Below, piece after piece: positions 26,189-34,664 of a DNA stretch of 64,000 nucleotides; positions within the stretch are counted from its first letter, which is position 1; each line of letters begins with the position of its first letter. The notes under the pieces were generated by a model that worked only from the letters and a program-made list of their open reading frames with translations, did not search any database and was not told the DNA's origin. This stretch comes from Mycobacterium sp. E2479 (lineage in GTDB: Bacteria > Actinomycetota > Actinomycetes > Mycobacteriales > Mycobacteriaceae). Location: positions 1 through 64,000 of the forward strand of contig NZ_LZJR01000053.1 of the NCBI RefSeq assembly GCF_001667925.1, in the 5' to 3' direction. Made by a program: the position numbers and the translations under genes.

Positions 26189-27275
26189 AGCTGCTCACCA
26201 ATTCTTCGTCCAGGGTTACTACCACGACACCAATTTCAAGTCCCGACGCCAGCGCGAGCAGCGCGATTCTCTCCCCCGGCTCGATCCGTCCCGCTTCGAG
26301 TTCCTCGACGAGCGCCACCGTGTGAGTCGTCGATGCCGTGTTGCCGTATCGATCGACCGTGATCACGGCGTCATGCCGAGGACTGTCGCCGAATGACTCC
26401 GACATTCGCGCCATTCCCTTGCGAATCGCGCGAGCCGATGTCTGGTGCGTGATCACGTGGTCGATGTCGTGAATCGAAATACCCATGGCATCAAGGACTT
26501 CGTGGAGCAACAATGGCGTGTCGGCGATTGCCGCCCGTTGAATGGCGCGCGAGTTCGTGAACATCCGCGCACCCGGATCGTGTCCCCGCGGATACGCCAA
26601 GCAGAGCCGGCTGTAGTCGGCGACAGTGGTGAACCCGGCCAGGGTGATACCGGCAGACCCGACGGGAGCCCGCTCGAGCAGCAGGGCCGCACCGGCATCA
26701 CCCAGGGTCAGGCATGCCAATTCCTTGCTCATGATGTTGCGGATGTGCCGCGCCGCGTTGTGACTCAGCTGCGATATGTACTCGCCGCTGACCACCAGCC
26801 CACGCTCGACGATGCCCTGCCGGATCCAATTGTTCAATATCGTCACTCCGGTCAGCATCCCGGCGCACGCGTTGGATACGTCAAAGGTCATCGCTTGTGG
26901 TGCACCGATCTCGCGGGCCACAGCGGCGCTCATCGGCGGCTCGAGCCATTGAGTCAGGCCACCACGGAATTTTGTGATGCTGCAGCTGATCACCACATCA
27001 AGCGACCCGGGATCTTGGTGTGCCTTGACCAGACAGTCGATCGCCGCCGACGTGGCGAGGCTGTACGAATCTTCCTCGCCGACGGAGATCCGGCGCTCGC
27101 GTATACCGGTCAGGCGTTCCAGGTCGATGTGCGTCCGATGGCGGGTGGTGGCCATCAGCTCCTCGGTCGTCAGGTGTGTCTCGGGCAGATGGCGGCCGGC
27201 ACCGGCCAATCGGGTCACGTACGGCGCCGTCGTCCCGTCCCCCGCCCCGTCCATCACCAGCCAATGCCGCGGCAT
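26172..27275 (-). CDS. KAS III-type 3-oxoacyl synthase (FabH-like)
   Basis: A 367-residue condensing enzyme with a complete triad: Cys in FDVSNACAGMLTGV (about residue 131), His in HVITHQTSARAI and Asn in VDRYGNTASTTH. The N-terminal half has FabH-like RHLPETHLTTEELM and TGIRERRISVGEEDSYSLA segments. KAS III enzymes join an acyl-CoA primer to malonyl-ACP, or in OleA-like members to a second acyl chain. It lies 3 bp downstream of PEP synthase and overlaps the second KAS III. The cognate acyl carrier could be the ACP encoded at 49004; this is speculation. Confidence 0.8.
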   Translation of the reverse strand: MPRHWLVMDGAGDGTTAPYVTRLAGAGRHLPETHLTTEELMATTRHRTHIDLERLTGIRERRISVGEEDSYSLATSAAIDCLVKAHQDPGSLDVVISCSITKFRGGLTQWLEPPMSAAVAREIGAPQAMTFDVSNACAGMLTGVTILNNWIRQGIVERGLVVSGEYISQLSHNAARHIRNIMSKELACLTLGDAGAALLLERAPVGSAGITLAGFTTVADYSRLCLAYPRGHDPGARMFTNSRAIQRAAIADTPLLLHEVLDAMGISIHDIDHVITHQTSARAIRKGMARMSESFGDSPRHDAVITVDRYGNTASTTHTVALVEELEAGRIEPGERIALLALASGLEIGVVVVTLDEELVSSYGHDH

Positions 27276-27278
27276 CGG

Positions 27279-29597
27279 TCACACCTGGCTTTGGCGGCGG
27301 GTGGTCCCGTCGTTGGAGACCGCCATTTCCAACAGCAATCGCCGTTCGGCGGCGGCAACTGCATGCCGGGTGGCAGTTACCGCATCGGGGTTGACTGACA
27401 CAGAGGTGATCCCCATCCTCACCAGATGCTCGGTGAAAGCCGGGTTCGTCGATGGGGCCTGGCCGCACAGCGACGACGTGATGCCATGTTTACGCGCTGT
27501 CGCAACAATGCGGCCTATGGCATCGAGAACGGCTCCATCCGATTCGTCGAACAGCTCGGCGCAGATCTCGGAGTCGCGATCGACCCCCAGGATCAGCTGC
27601 GTCAAGTCATTGCTGCCGATGGATACTCCGTCCACCCCCAGCCCGATATATTCGGGGAGCCAGTAGGTCACCGAGGGCACTTCGGCCATCACCCACCGAT
27701 GCAGGCCGCGCTGGGAACCCAGCGGACTCATGTCGACCAGAGAAAGGCATGTTTCCAGCTCCCACCGCGTCCGAACAAACGGAATCATCAGATGCACGTT
27801 CGGATTCTGTTCACGCGCCCGCGCCAGGGCCTGGAGTTCTAGACCAAACAGATCGTGTTCTTTGACGTATCGATAGCACCCGCGGTATCCGATCATCGGG
27901 TTGTGCTCCACGGGCTCGTAGGCCTCACCACCCTGCAACCCACGAAACTCGTTGCTACGAAAATCCGTTGCACGGTAAATCACCGGCCGGTTACCGAAAG
28001 CCGATGCGATGCGGCCGATCGATGTCGCGATGCTGTCGATGAGAGCGAACTGCTCGCCGTGGGCGATGAGATCGCGCGGGTGCCTGCCGGAAAGCGCCTG
28101 GGTGAGCAGGAACTCGGCCCGCAATAAGCCAACGCCGTCGACATCTTGGGCCGCGACGGCTTCGGCGGTGTCGGGTATCGCCAGGTTGACGTAGACCTTG
28201 GTACCGGTTGTCTCGGTGCCATTAGCCGTGACCACCGGCTGCCTGACCCCCGACACTTGTAACTGCGGGCCGAGGCTTCCGGCGCTGACGTTGCCGCTCG
28301 AGCCGTCGACGGTAACCGATTGGCCGTCGCGCAAAACGGTAGTCGCATTGCGCGCACCCACCACACAGGGAACTCCGAGTTCGCGTGCAACGATGGCCGC
28401 GTGGCACGTCATGCCGCCGGTCTCGGTCACCACTGCCGCGGCACGTCGGATAGCAGGAAGCCAATCCGGATTGGTCATCGGCGCCACCAGAATTTCGTTG
28501 TCCAGCAACCGGTTGCCCTCTTCCGGAGCCCGAAGCACTCGAACACGTCCGGACGCCGACCCTGGTGCCGCCGGCAGGCCCCGAACCAGGGCGTCCGTTG
28601 TTTCCGACGCGTCGGGCGCGTGTGTATTGAGCGTCGTGATCGGCCTGGCCTGTACTAACCAGGCCTTGCCGGAAGCGATCGCCCATTCGACGTCTTGCGG
28701 GCACCCATGATGCGCTTCAACTGCGATCGCCAACTCGGCAATGCGGCGCAATGCCGCGTCATCCAGGACTCGCGCTTGGGCCTGCGCGGGGTTCAATTCC
28801 ACGATGATGTCATGTCCCGCGGGACCACGCTCGATCTTGAAAGCCTGGTACCCGATTTTCACGTCGAGCACGTCCAGCGTCCTCTTGTCGACGACATAGG
28901 TGTCGGGCTGGACCTTTCCGGATACCACAACCTCGCCGAGTCCGAGAGCCGCTTCGATGACGATGTGTTCTCGCTCCCCCGTGCTCGGATCGGTGGTAAA
29001 CGCAACCCCGGACTGTTCGGAGGCGATCATCTGCTGGACGACCACCGCCATCGCGGGGTCGGCCCCGAACCCGCGGCTTGCCCGATAAGTGAGGACTCGC
29101 GGACTGAACAGCGATGCCCAGCATTTGGTGACAGCCTCGAGTAGGGCGATTTCGCCTACCACGTTGGTCACCGTCTGGTTCATTCCGGCGAACGATGCAT
29201 CACGGCCGTCCTCGCCTGTTGCCGAAGAACGCACCGCGACAATGCAATTCGTACCGAGGGCGCGGTAGGACTCCTGTAGCTGGTCGCGGACATCCTGACT
29301 AACGCCCGCTTTCGCGACCAGCGTTCTCATCCGTTGGCAAAGCTCAGCCAGACGGGGACCGTTGTTCACCTGTGTTAACGCTTCGCGATGTAGGGCGGCG
29401 AGTTCGGTATCGACCCCGCCCGCCTCCATCGAAGCCAGGTAGCTGCTTCGCATCAGCACGAATCCCGGCGGTACCGGAAGCCCGGCGGCGACCAACTCGC
29501 CCATGTTGGCGCCCTTGCCGCCGGCCTCCTCGGCGTCTCCCAGGCGCAGCGCCGCGATGTTCGAAACATACTTTCCGGTAAGTAGTTCAGTTGACAT
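27279..29597 (-). CDS. ppsA: Phosphoenolpyruvate synthase
   Basis: A 772-residue PEP synthase. In order: an ATP-grasp domain (GGKGANMGELVAAGLPVPPG; AVRSSATGEDGRDASFAGMN), a swivelling phosphohistidine domain (GGMTCHAAIVARELGVP) and the PEP/pyruvate barrel (GLLRAEFLL; GSNDLTQLILGVDRD; catalytic Cys in SSLCGQAPS). It converts pyruvate plus ATP to PEP, AMP and phosphate. The ATG at 29597 gives the standard start; the upstream extension is unrelated. It is 22 bp downstream of the Rv2004c-like gene and 3 bp upstream of the KAS III gene, in a DosR-type operon, and may restore PEP when carbon comes from lactate, pyruvate or lipids. Confidence 0.85.
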   Translation of the reverse strand: MSTELLTGKYVSNIAALRLGDAEEAGGKGANMGELVAAGLPVPPGFVLMRSSYLASMEAGGVDTELAALHREALTQVNNGPRLAELCQRMRTLVAKAGVSQDVRDQLQESYRALGTNCIVAVRSSATGEDGRDASFAGMNQTVTNVVGEIALLEAVTKCWASLFSPRVLTYRASRGFGADPAMAVVVQQMIASEQSGVAFTTDPSTGEREHIVIEAALGLGEVVVSGKVQPDTYVVDKRTLDVLDVKIGYQAFKIERGPAGHDIIVELNPAQAQARVLDDAALRRIAELAIAVEAHHGCPQDVEWAIASGKAWLVQARPITTLNTHAPDASETTDALVRGLPAAPGSASGRVRVLRAPEEGNRLLDNEILVAPMTNPDWLPAIRRAAAVVTETGGMTCHAAIVARELGVPCVVGARNATTVLRDGQSVTVDGSSGNVSAGSLGPQLQVSGVRQPVVTANGTETTGTKVYVNLAIPDTAEAVAAQDVDGVGLLRAEFLLTQALSGRHPRDLIAHGEQFALIDSIATSIGRIASAFGNRPVIYRATDFRSNEFRGLQGGEAYEPVEHNPMIGYRGCYRYVKEHDLFGLELQALARAREQNPNVHLMIPFVRTRWELETCLSLVDMSPLGSQRGLHRWVMAEVPSVTYWLPEYIGLGVDGVSIGSNDLTQLILGVDRDSEICAELFDESDGAVLDAIGRIVATARKHGITSSLCGQAPSTNPAFTEHLVRMGITSVSVNPDAVTATRHAVAAAERRLLLEMAVSNDGTTRRQSQV

Positions 29598-29619
29598 GTC
29601 AGCCTCTCTCAACCTGGTT

Positions 29620-31176
29620 TCAAGCGGTTCGCGGCGCCGACGCGTAGACCGCTCGCCGCCAAAGTTCGTGAATTTCTTCGACCGAAAGGTCAAGCGGCCG
29701 CGACGTGTCCAGCGCGTACGCTGTGTCCCATTCGTCATCCTGTTGGGCCAGCGCGGTCGCGATCGCCGGAGTCACATCGGAATTGCCGCGCCGGCGTGCC
29801 ACAATGCGTTCGGCGGTCAGCTTGACATCCGTGGAACACCGGATTTCCACCAATGCCGAAAGCGTCTCGTGGGCAATGCGGTAAGCGTGCGTGCGGGTCT
29901 GCGGATCGCGCCAGGTCCCGTCGAGGATGACGGACTGCCCGTTGGCCAACAGCGCCCGTGCCCGGTGCAGGACGACCTCGTAGACCGTCCTGACGTTGTC
30001 GGGACGATACAATCCCGCATCCAGGTCGCCGGGCTCGCCGGTGATGACGCCCACCGCCTGTAATTCCCGACGTACGTCATCGGTAGAGATGACCTGGGCC
30101 GCGGTCTTTTCTGCGAGAGCTCGTGCGATGGTCGACTTGCCCGTTCCCGGACTTCCCCCGACCAGTGCCATCCGAACGCTTCCGTACTCCAAGTGCCGGG
30201 TAGCAATGGCCAGGTGCCGGGCCGCATCTGCGGCAGCCTCGGAGTTGCCTTGCGAAACGCGTAGGCAGTCAACCTTTGCTCGCACCACCGCGCGGTAGGC
30301 AATGTAAAAGTCTCGCAGCGACGAAGGCGCCGCGTCACCCGAATGCAGCGCATAGCGTTCGAGGAAGTAATCGCCAAGGTCTGCGCGCCCCAAAAACTCC
30401 AAGTCCATCGCCAGAAAAGCGGCGTCATCGATGCAGTCGATATACCGGAGCTTGTCGTCGAACTCCAAACAATCGAGCAGTGCCGGCTCGCCTTCCGTGC
30501 AGAAAATATCGTCGGCAAGCAGATCGCCGTGGCCGTCGACAATGCGCCCATCTTCTATGCGACGTGTAAACAAGGCAGCACGACCCAAAGCGAAATCGAC
30601 CGCCAGGCGCTGGATCGGAGCGAGATGCTCGAAGGAGAATCCCGAATCAGGCATCTCCGCATAGCGTTTCAGCTCCAGCAGGTTCTCCCGAAACCGGCCG
30701 TCGACCGCACCGACCTGGCCTTGGGCATCAATCGCGGGACCCCGTTGGGCCTGTCCGTGAAAGCGCGCCAACATGGCGGCGATGGTGTCCAACACGCGGC
30801 AGACAGATTCGTTGGGACCGCAACCCACTTTGAATGCCAAGCGGTCGTGGTCGAAGTAGCGGCGCATGACGACGACCGGTTCGGGGGGCCCGCCCGCTGG
30901 ATCGCTCAGATGTGCGATCCCCAGGTAACTATCCGGAGAGAGCCGACTGTTCAAATCTATCTCTCGACGGCATGCACGTTCACGTTGCTCTGGTGTCCGG
31001 AAGTCGAGGAAGTCGGTCAGCACCGGCTTTTTCGCCTTAAAGGCACGGTCACCGGCCAGCACAACCACGCCGGTATGGGTTTCGTGCAGGTCGACATAAG
31101 GCGCTCCTGACAACGCAATGCCAGCAGTCATGACCCCGCGCCCCCTCGCCGTCGATTTGTCGGTCGCCGTGGACAT
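29620..31176 (-). CDS. Rv2004c-like protein: aminoglycoside-kinase-like domain plus P-loop kinase
   Basis: A 518-residue two-domain protein. The N-terminal part (about 20-330) resembles small-molecule phosphotransferases, with IVDGHGDLLADDIF carrying the catalytic-loop Asp and a CLEFDDKLRYIDCIDD metal/Asp segment. The C-terminal part is a P-loop kinase: ALVGGSPGTGKSTIARAL, a STDDVRREL segment and a LDGTWRDPQTR motif. Length and order match Rv2004c (498 residues), a DosR-regulon gene of unknown substrate. It is 12 bp downstream of the Rv2005c-like gene, as in M. tuberculosis. Met-16 is an alternative start. Confidence 0.85.
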   Translation of the reverse strand: MSTATDKSTARGRGVMTAGIALSGAPYVDLHETHTGVVVLAGDRAFKAKKPVLTDFLDFRTPEQRERACRREIDLNSRLSPDSYLGIAHLSDPAGGPPEPVVVMRRYFDHDRLAFKVGCGPNESVCRVLDTIAAMLARFHGQAQRGPAIDAQGQVGAVDGRFRENLLELKRYAEMPDSGFSFEHLAPIQRLAVDFALGRAALFTRRIEDGRIVDGHGDLLADDIFCTEGEPALLDCLEFDDKLRYIDCIDDAAFLAMDLEFLGRADLGDYFLERYALHSGDAAPSSLRDFYIAYRAVVRAKVDCLRVSQGNSEAAADAARHLAIATRHLEYGSVRMALVGGSPGTGKSTIARALAEKTAAQVISTDDVRRELQAVGVITGEPGDLDAGLYRPDNVRTVYEVVLHRARALLANGQSVILDGTWRDPQTRTHAYRIAHETLSALVEIRCSTDVKLTAERIVARRRGNSDVTPAIATALAQQDDEWDTAYALDTSRPLDLSVEEIHELWRRAVYASAPRTA

Positions 31177-31188
31177 CTCGGTGTCGAC

Positions 31189-32073
31189 CTAGGAGGGCCG
31201 GGCCACGATCACCGGCATGCGGACCGAGTGGACGACGGCGTTGCTCACCGAGCCCAACAATGCGCCGGTCAGGCCCCCGCGACCGTGGCTACCGACGACC
31301 GTCAGCTGGGCGGTCTCCGACTGCTCGACCAACTGCCGAGCCGGCCGGTCGCATACGACGATTCGGTGCACGGTGACATCGGGATAGCGCTCTTGCCAAC
31401 CGGCCAGGCGTTCGGCCAGACTCCGCTCCGCTTCCGCCTTCACGGCCGACCAGTCCAATCCGGGAAGCTCGAAAACTTCGGTGTCACTCCAGGCATGGAC
31501 CGCCTTGAGCTCGACACCGCGTCGCGACGCCTCGTCGAAGGCGATTGCCGTCGCAAGCTCGGATACCGGCGAGCCATCGATTCCGACCAGGACCGGTGCC
31601 TGCTGGGGATACGGCATCAACGGGTCTTCGTCGTGAATGACGGCGACCGGACAGCTCGCGCGTCGCACAATCCCGGAGCTGACCGAACCGAGCAAGGCCC
31701 GGCCAATGGCTCCGCGTCCATAGGATCCAACGACGACCAACTCCGCCTCTTTCGACATCTCGGCCAGCGTCGGTGCCGGGGGCCCATGCCACAGCTCGCG
31801 CGTTATGTCGATGTGCCGACTTGTTCGTGTGGCGTCTTCAGCGACCTTGACCGCCTCCTGCAGGACCCGGCGACCGTCGTCCTCCTGCCATGCCAACGCT
31901 TCGGCCGCCATCGGCACCTGCGGCCACATCGTCGTGGCGTTCACCAGGTGGACCAGGGTCAACGGGACATTACGTATGGCCGCGTCACGCGCGGCCCAGC
32001 AGACAGCGAAATTCGACGCCGGCGATCCGTCGACTCCGACGACGATGCCGTGGCGCTTTGTGGATGCAGTCAC
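31189..32073 (-). CDS. Universal stress protein, two domains (Rv2005c-like)
   Basis: A 294-residue tandem USP. Both domains keep the nucleotide-binding G-2x-G-9x-G(S/T) motif: VVGSYGRGAIGRALLGSVSS (about residue 115) and VVGSHGRGGLTGALLGSVSN (about 265), and both begin with VGxDGSP. The sequence is very close to remembered M. tuberculosis Rv2005c, a DosR-regulon gene. GTG start at 32073 behind GGGAG. A DosR-like box at 32126-32139 is 53 bp upstream. It is the first gene of the long operon through PEP synthase to WS/DGAT. USPs of this type bind ATP and are linked to growth arrest. Confidence 0.9.
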   Translation of the reverse strand: MTASTKRHGIVVGVDGSPASNFAVCWAARDAAIRNVPLTLVHLVNATTMWPQVPMAAEALAWQEDDGRRVLQEAVKVAEDATRTSRHIDITRELWHGPPAPTLAEMSKEAELVVVGSYGRGAIGRALLGSVSSGIVRRASCPVAVIHDEDPLMPYPQQAPVLVGIDGSPVSELATAIAFDEASRRGVELKAVHAWSDTEVFELPGLDWSAVKAEAERSLAERLAGWQERYPDVTVHRIVVCDRPARQLVEQSETAQLTVVGSHGRGGLTGALLGSVSNAVVHSVRMPVIVARPS

Positions 32074-32125
32074 TTCGTTCTCCCTCGGTCATCCTCAACG
32101 CTATTGCCCGAACGGGGGCCGGTCA

Positions 32126-32139
32126 GGAGACTTTTGTCC
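32126..32139 (-). promoter_or_regulatory. DosR-like box upstream of the Rv2005c-like operon
   Basis: GGAGACTTTTGTCC on the plus strand, read GGACAAAAGTCTCC towards the gene, resembles the DosR consensus GGGACTWWAGTCCC. Its centre is about 60 bp from the GTG start. A weaker candidate (TGGACGAGAGACCC) is centred 23 bp further upstream. Confidence 0.7.
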
Positions 32140-32205
32140 TTAACCGCATGGACGAGAGACCCTCGTTGGGCGCTGAGGCTTGATCGGGGCTCGACCTGTG
32201 GAATC

Positions 32206-32795
32206 GTGACGAAGGTGACCGAGTGGCCCGCCACTCTTGACAGGCGCTACCACGACGCTGTCATCTTCGACCTCGCTTGCGTGGTCGAAGAGACCGAGCC
32301 GGAAAAGGTCAAGGCCCGAGATTCCCCTCGCTTTTTGTTCCGGAGGCTGTGAGATGTCGGTGTCCTCGATACGTTGCGCGCACTCGCTGCGCATTGTCCT
32401 GTCACAGTGATAAGCGGCCGCGATCTGTTGGATGTTCGCACGCGGGCAAACGTCGAAGGCATATGGTATGCGGGCAGCCACGGCTTGGAGTTGCAAGAGC
32501 CCGACGGCACCCACCACGAAAACACCTCCGCCACAGAACTTGTGGACGCCCTAGCCCTTGCTGCGACGCGGTTGGCCGGGATGTCCAAGGACATCCCCGG
32601 AATAGCGGTCGAGCACAAGCGATTCGCCGTTGCCATCCACTACCGCAATGCGAACGCCGGAAAACCTCCATCGGGTGATCGCGACAGTCCGTTCATACGG
32701 TCGCTCCGCGGGCCGCCGCTTCAGCCTGGGCCGCAAAGTCATCGAGCTTCGCCCAAACATCGTCTGGAATAAGGGGACAACTCTCGATTGGCCGG
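32206..32795 (+). pseudogene. otsB1: Trehalose-phosphatase-like gene remnant (OtsB1/Rv2006 N-terminal region)
   Basis: The reading frame from GTG 32206 gives HAD-like sequence (RRYHDAVIFDLACVV), then an in-frame TGA at 32350-32352, then continues in the same frame with LRALAAHCPVTVISGRDLLDV, GIWYAGSHGLELQEPDG and HKRFAVAIHYRNA, and finally shifts by one base near 32657 into ENLHRVIATVRSYGR and KVIELRPNIVWNKG. These are the motifs of trehalose-6-phosphate phosphatase. The catalytic DLDG is already DLAC. Rv2006 in M. tuberculosis encodes a much larger protein; only the phosphatase-like start survives here, in the same place next to the Rv2005c relative. Confidence 0.8.
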
Positions 32796-32848
32796 ACACA
32801 CCACGAGTTCGAGTGAACCCCATTCAGATGACCATTGCCGCCACGCAA

Positions 32849-32883
32849 GGGCCGAACGGCCCTGCCGACGGCCGGCGAGGCCC
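32849..32883 (+). promoter_or_regulatory. Pair of DosR-like boxes
   Basis: GGGCCGAACGGCCC (32849-32862) and GGCCGGCGAGGCCC (32870-32883) have centres 21 bp apart, 60-100 bp upstream of the universal stress gene at 32946. Both fit GGGNC-N4-GNCCC loosely; the A/T positions of the best boxes are missing. Confidence 0.45.
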
Positions 32884-32945
32884 AATAACGTTTCCGGTGA
32901 CCAGGGGTTATCCCGCCAGTCCAGCGTCTCGATCGGAGAAATGCG

Positions 32946-33758
32946 ATGAACGACCCGCAATCACCACAATGGATCGTGGTGGGTATCGACGGATCCGATG
33001 CAGCGATCAAGGCGGCGAAGTGGGCGGTCGCCGAGGCGACCAGTCAGGACATTCCGCTGCGTCTGGTGTACGCCATCCCCGAGCAAAAAGTGGAAGCGCT
33101 GCCCAACGATCCCGGTATCGATGTGGAATGCGGCGAGGCTGCCTTGCGCGCTGCTTGCGCAGCGCTGCATGCCATGACTGCGGAGGTCAAAATCGAAACC
33201 GATCTTGTGTGCGGCTCACCGGCCGACGCGCTGGTTGAGGAATCACGGCATGCGACCATGGTCTGCGTAGGATCTATAGGGATCGGGCAGGTCGCCCGAA
33301 AGATCATCGGCTCAACTGCCGAGTTTGTGGCCCAGAACGCGCATTGTCCGGTAGCGGTCGTACGCGCCAAGCACGATGCCGGCGAGTCAGTTTCGGGATC
33401 GATTGCGGTGGTGGTCGACGACTCACCCGAGAACGACTCCGTACTCGAGCAGGGCTTCAGAGAAGCGCGGCTTCGAAACGCACCGATTCTCGCGATGGGT
33501 ACGTGGCGGTGGGGTTTCGGAGAGATTCCATACCGTCAGTTGGACCGTCGACTTCACCGCTGGGTGACTCAGTATCCCGAGGTGCATGTACGTCCCGCTG
33601 CGGCCAGACGTGGAGCCGCTGAATACTTGATCGGCACAGAGGAACCCGTGCAACTCGCGGTAGTGGACCGCTGGTATTCGGACAAGGTCGCCCGGATGAT
33701 CGGCCCGCTGACTCCCCGCTTCGGACACACCGGATGTTCGGTGCTCGTGGTGCGCTGA
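32946..33758 (+). CDS. Universal stress protein, two domains (second without nucleotide motif)
   Basis: A 270-residue tandem USP. Domain 1 (WIVVGIDGSDAAIKAAKWAV; motif VGSIGIGQVARKIIGSTAEF) looks able to bind ATP. Domain 2 (from about residue 150) keeps the fold (SVLEQGFREARLRNAPILAM) but its motif position reads VDRWYSDKVARMIGPL, so nucleotide binding is probably lost. It ends GCSVLVVR, as in the Rv2624c/Rv3134c type. ATG at 32946 with CGGAGAAATGCG upstream. It is transcribed opposite to the flanking USP genes and has its own DosR-like boxes. Confidence 0.85.
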   Translation: MNDPQSPQWIVVGIDGSDAAIKAAKWAVAEATSQDIPLRLVYAIPEQKVEALPNDPGIDVECGEAALRAACAALHAMTAEVKIETDLVCGSPADALVEESRHATMVCVGSIGIGQVARKIIGSTAEFVAQNAHCPVAVVRAKHDAGESVSGSIAVVVDDSPENDSVLEQGFREARLRNAPILAMGTWRWGFGEIPYRQLDRRLHRWVTQYPEVHVRPAAARRGAAEYLIGTEEPVQLAVVDRWYSDKVARMIGPLTPRFGHTGCSVLVVR

Positions 33759-33771
33759 GCCTGCTAGACGA

Positions 33772-34653
33772 TCAGCGACCGCGGGTCACAATCACCGGAA
33801 CCGTCGCCGCCTGCGCGACGTGCGAGCTCACCGACCCCAGCAGCATGCCGGGGAACCCGCCCCGTCCTCGGCTACCGAGAACTACCAGCTGAGCGTGTTT
33901 TGCTTCTTCGAGCAGCCACCGAGAAGGTTTGTCGCACACGATCACTCGCTTGACGTGCACGTCTGGATATTGTTCGTTCCAGCCCGCGAGGCGTTCAGCG
34001 AGGATCTCCTGCCCCTGAAGCTCGCTGTCCCGCCAGTCCATCCCTAGCATGGGAAAGATGCCCACATCGCTCCAAGCGTGCAGTGCAATTAGGCCCACGC
34101 CCCGGCGAGACGCCTCGTCGAAAGCCAAGGCGATTGCGGCTTCCGATGCGGGCGATCCGTCGGTGCCTACCAGCACGGGTGCGTTGGCAGCGGGTGTCAC
34201 AGCCGCGTTGGAGTGAATGACCGCCACCGGGCAATGAGCATGGTGAAGTAATCCAGCGGTGACCGAACCCAGCAGCAAACGGCCCATCGCTCCGAATCCC
34301 TGGCTGCCGACGACGACCATCGATGCGTCCTTCGAAGCATCAACCACTGCCGGAACAACGCTGGAATAAATGATCTCGGTGCGTATTTCGGCCGGTCTCG
34401 CGTCATCCAGGTTGGCAGCGACCACCTTACGCGCTTGATCGATGACCTGCTGTGCCGTTTCTCGCTGCCATTCCGGCATGTCCTCATACAGCTGCCCGAC
34501 CGGCCAACCAACGACCACCGGAGCCACGGCGTGCATCAGCGTAATCGGCAAGTCGCGCAGGCCGGCCTCGTGGGTTGCCCAGGCCACGGCGGCTTCGGCT
34601 GCCGCCGAACCGTCGACGCAGACCAGTATCCCGTGATTCTTGGTCCTCGACAT
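33772..34653 (-). CDS. Universal stress protein, two intact domains
   Basis: A 293-residue tandem USP of the Rv2005c/Rv2623 type. Both nucleotide motifs are complete: VVGSQGFGAMGRLLLGSVTA and VLGSRGRGGFPGMLLGSVSS. The inter-domain segment PVLVGTDGSPASEAAIALA and the EQYPDVHVKRVIVCDKP segment are typical. ATG at 34653 behind AAAGGAG. It begins 11 bp after the stop of the GNAT acetyltransferase gene, so the two form an operon; protein acetylation of USPs by a neighbouring GNAT has precedent in mycobacteria (MSMEG_5458/USP), which makes a functional link reasonable. Confidence 0.85.
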   Translation of the reverse strand: MSRTKNHGILVCVDGSAAAEAAVAWATHEAGLRDLPITLMHAVAPVVVGWPVGQLYEDMPEWQRETAQQVIDQARKVVAANLDDARPAEIRTEIIYSSVVPAVVDASKDASMVVVGSQGFGAMGRLLLGSVTAGLLHHAHCPVAVIHSNAAVTPAANAPVLVGTDGSPASEAAIALAFDEASRRGVGLIALHAWSDVGIFPMLGMDWRDSELQGQEILAERLAGWNEQYPDVHVKRVIVCDKPSRWLLEEAKHAQLVVLGSRGRGGFPGMLLGSVSSHVAQAATVPVIVTRGR

Positions 34654-34664
34654 GTCGCGCTCCT

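Noticed and set aside
26445..27398. 317-codon plus-strand frame over the KAS III gene
   Set aside because: Shadow of the KAS III gene, whose catalytic motifs are on the minus strand.
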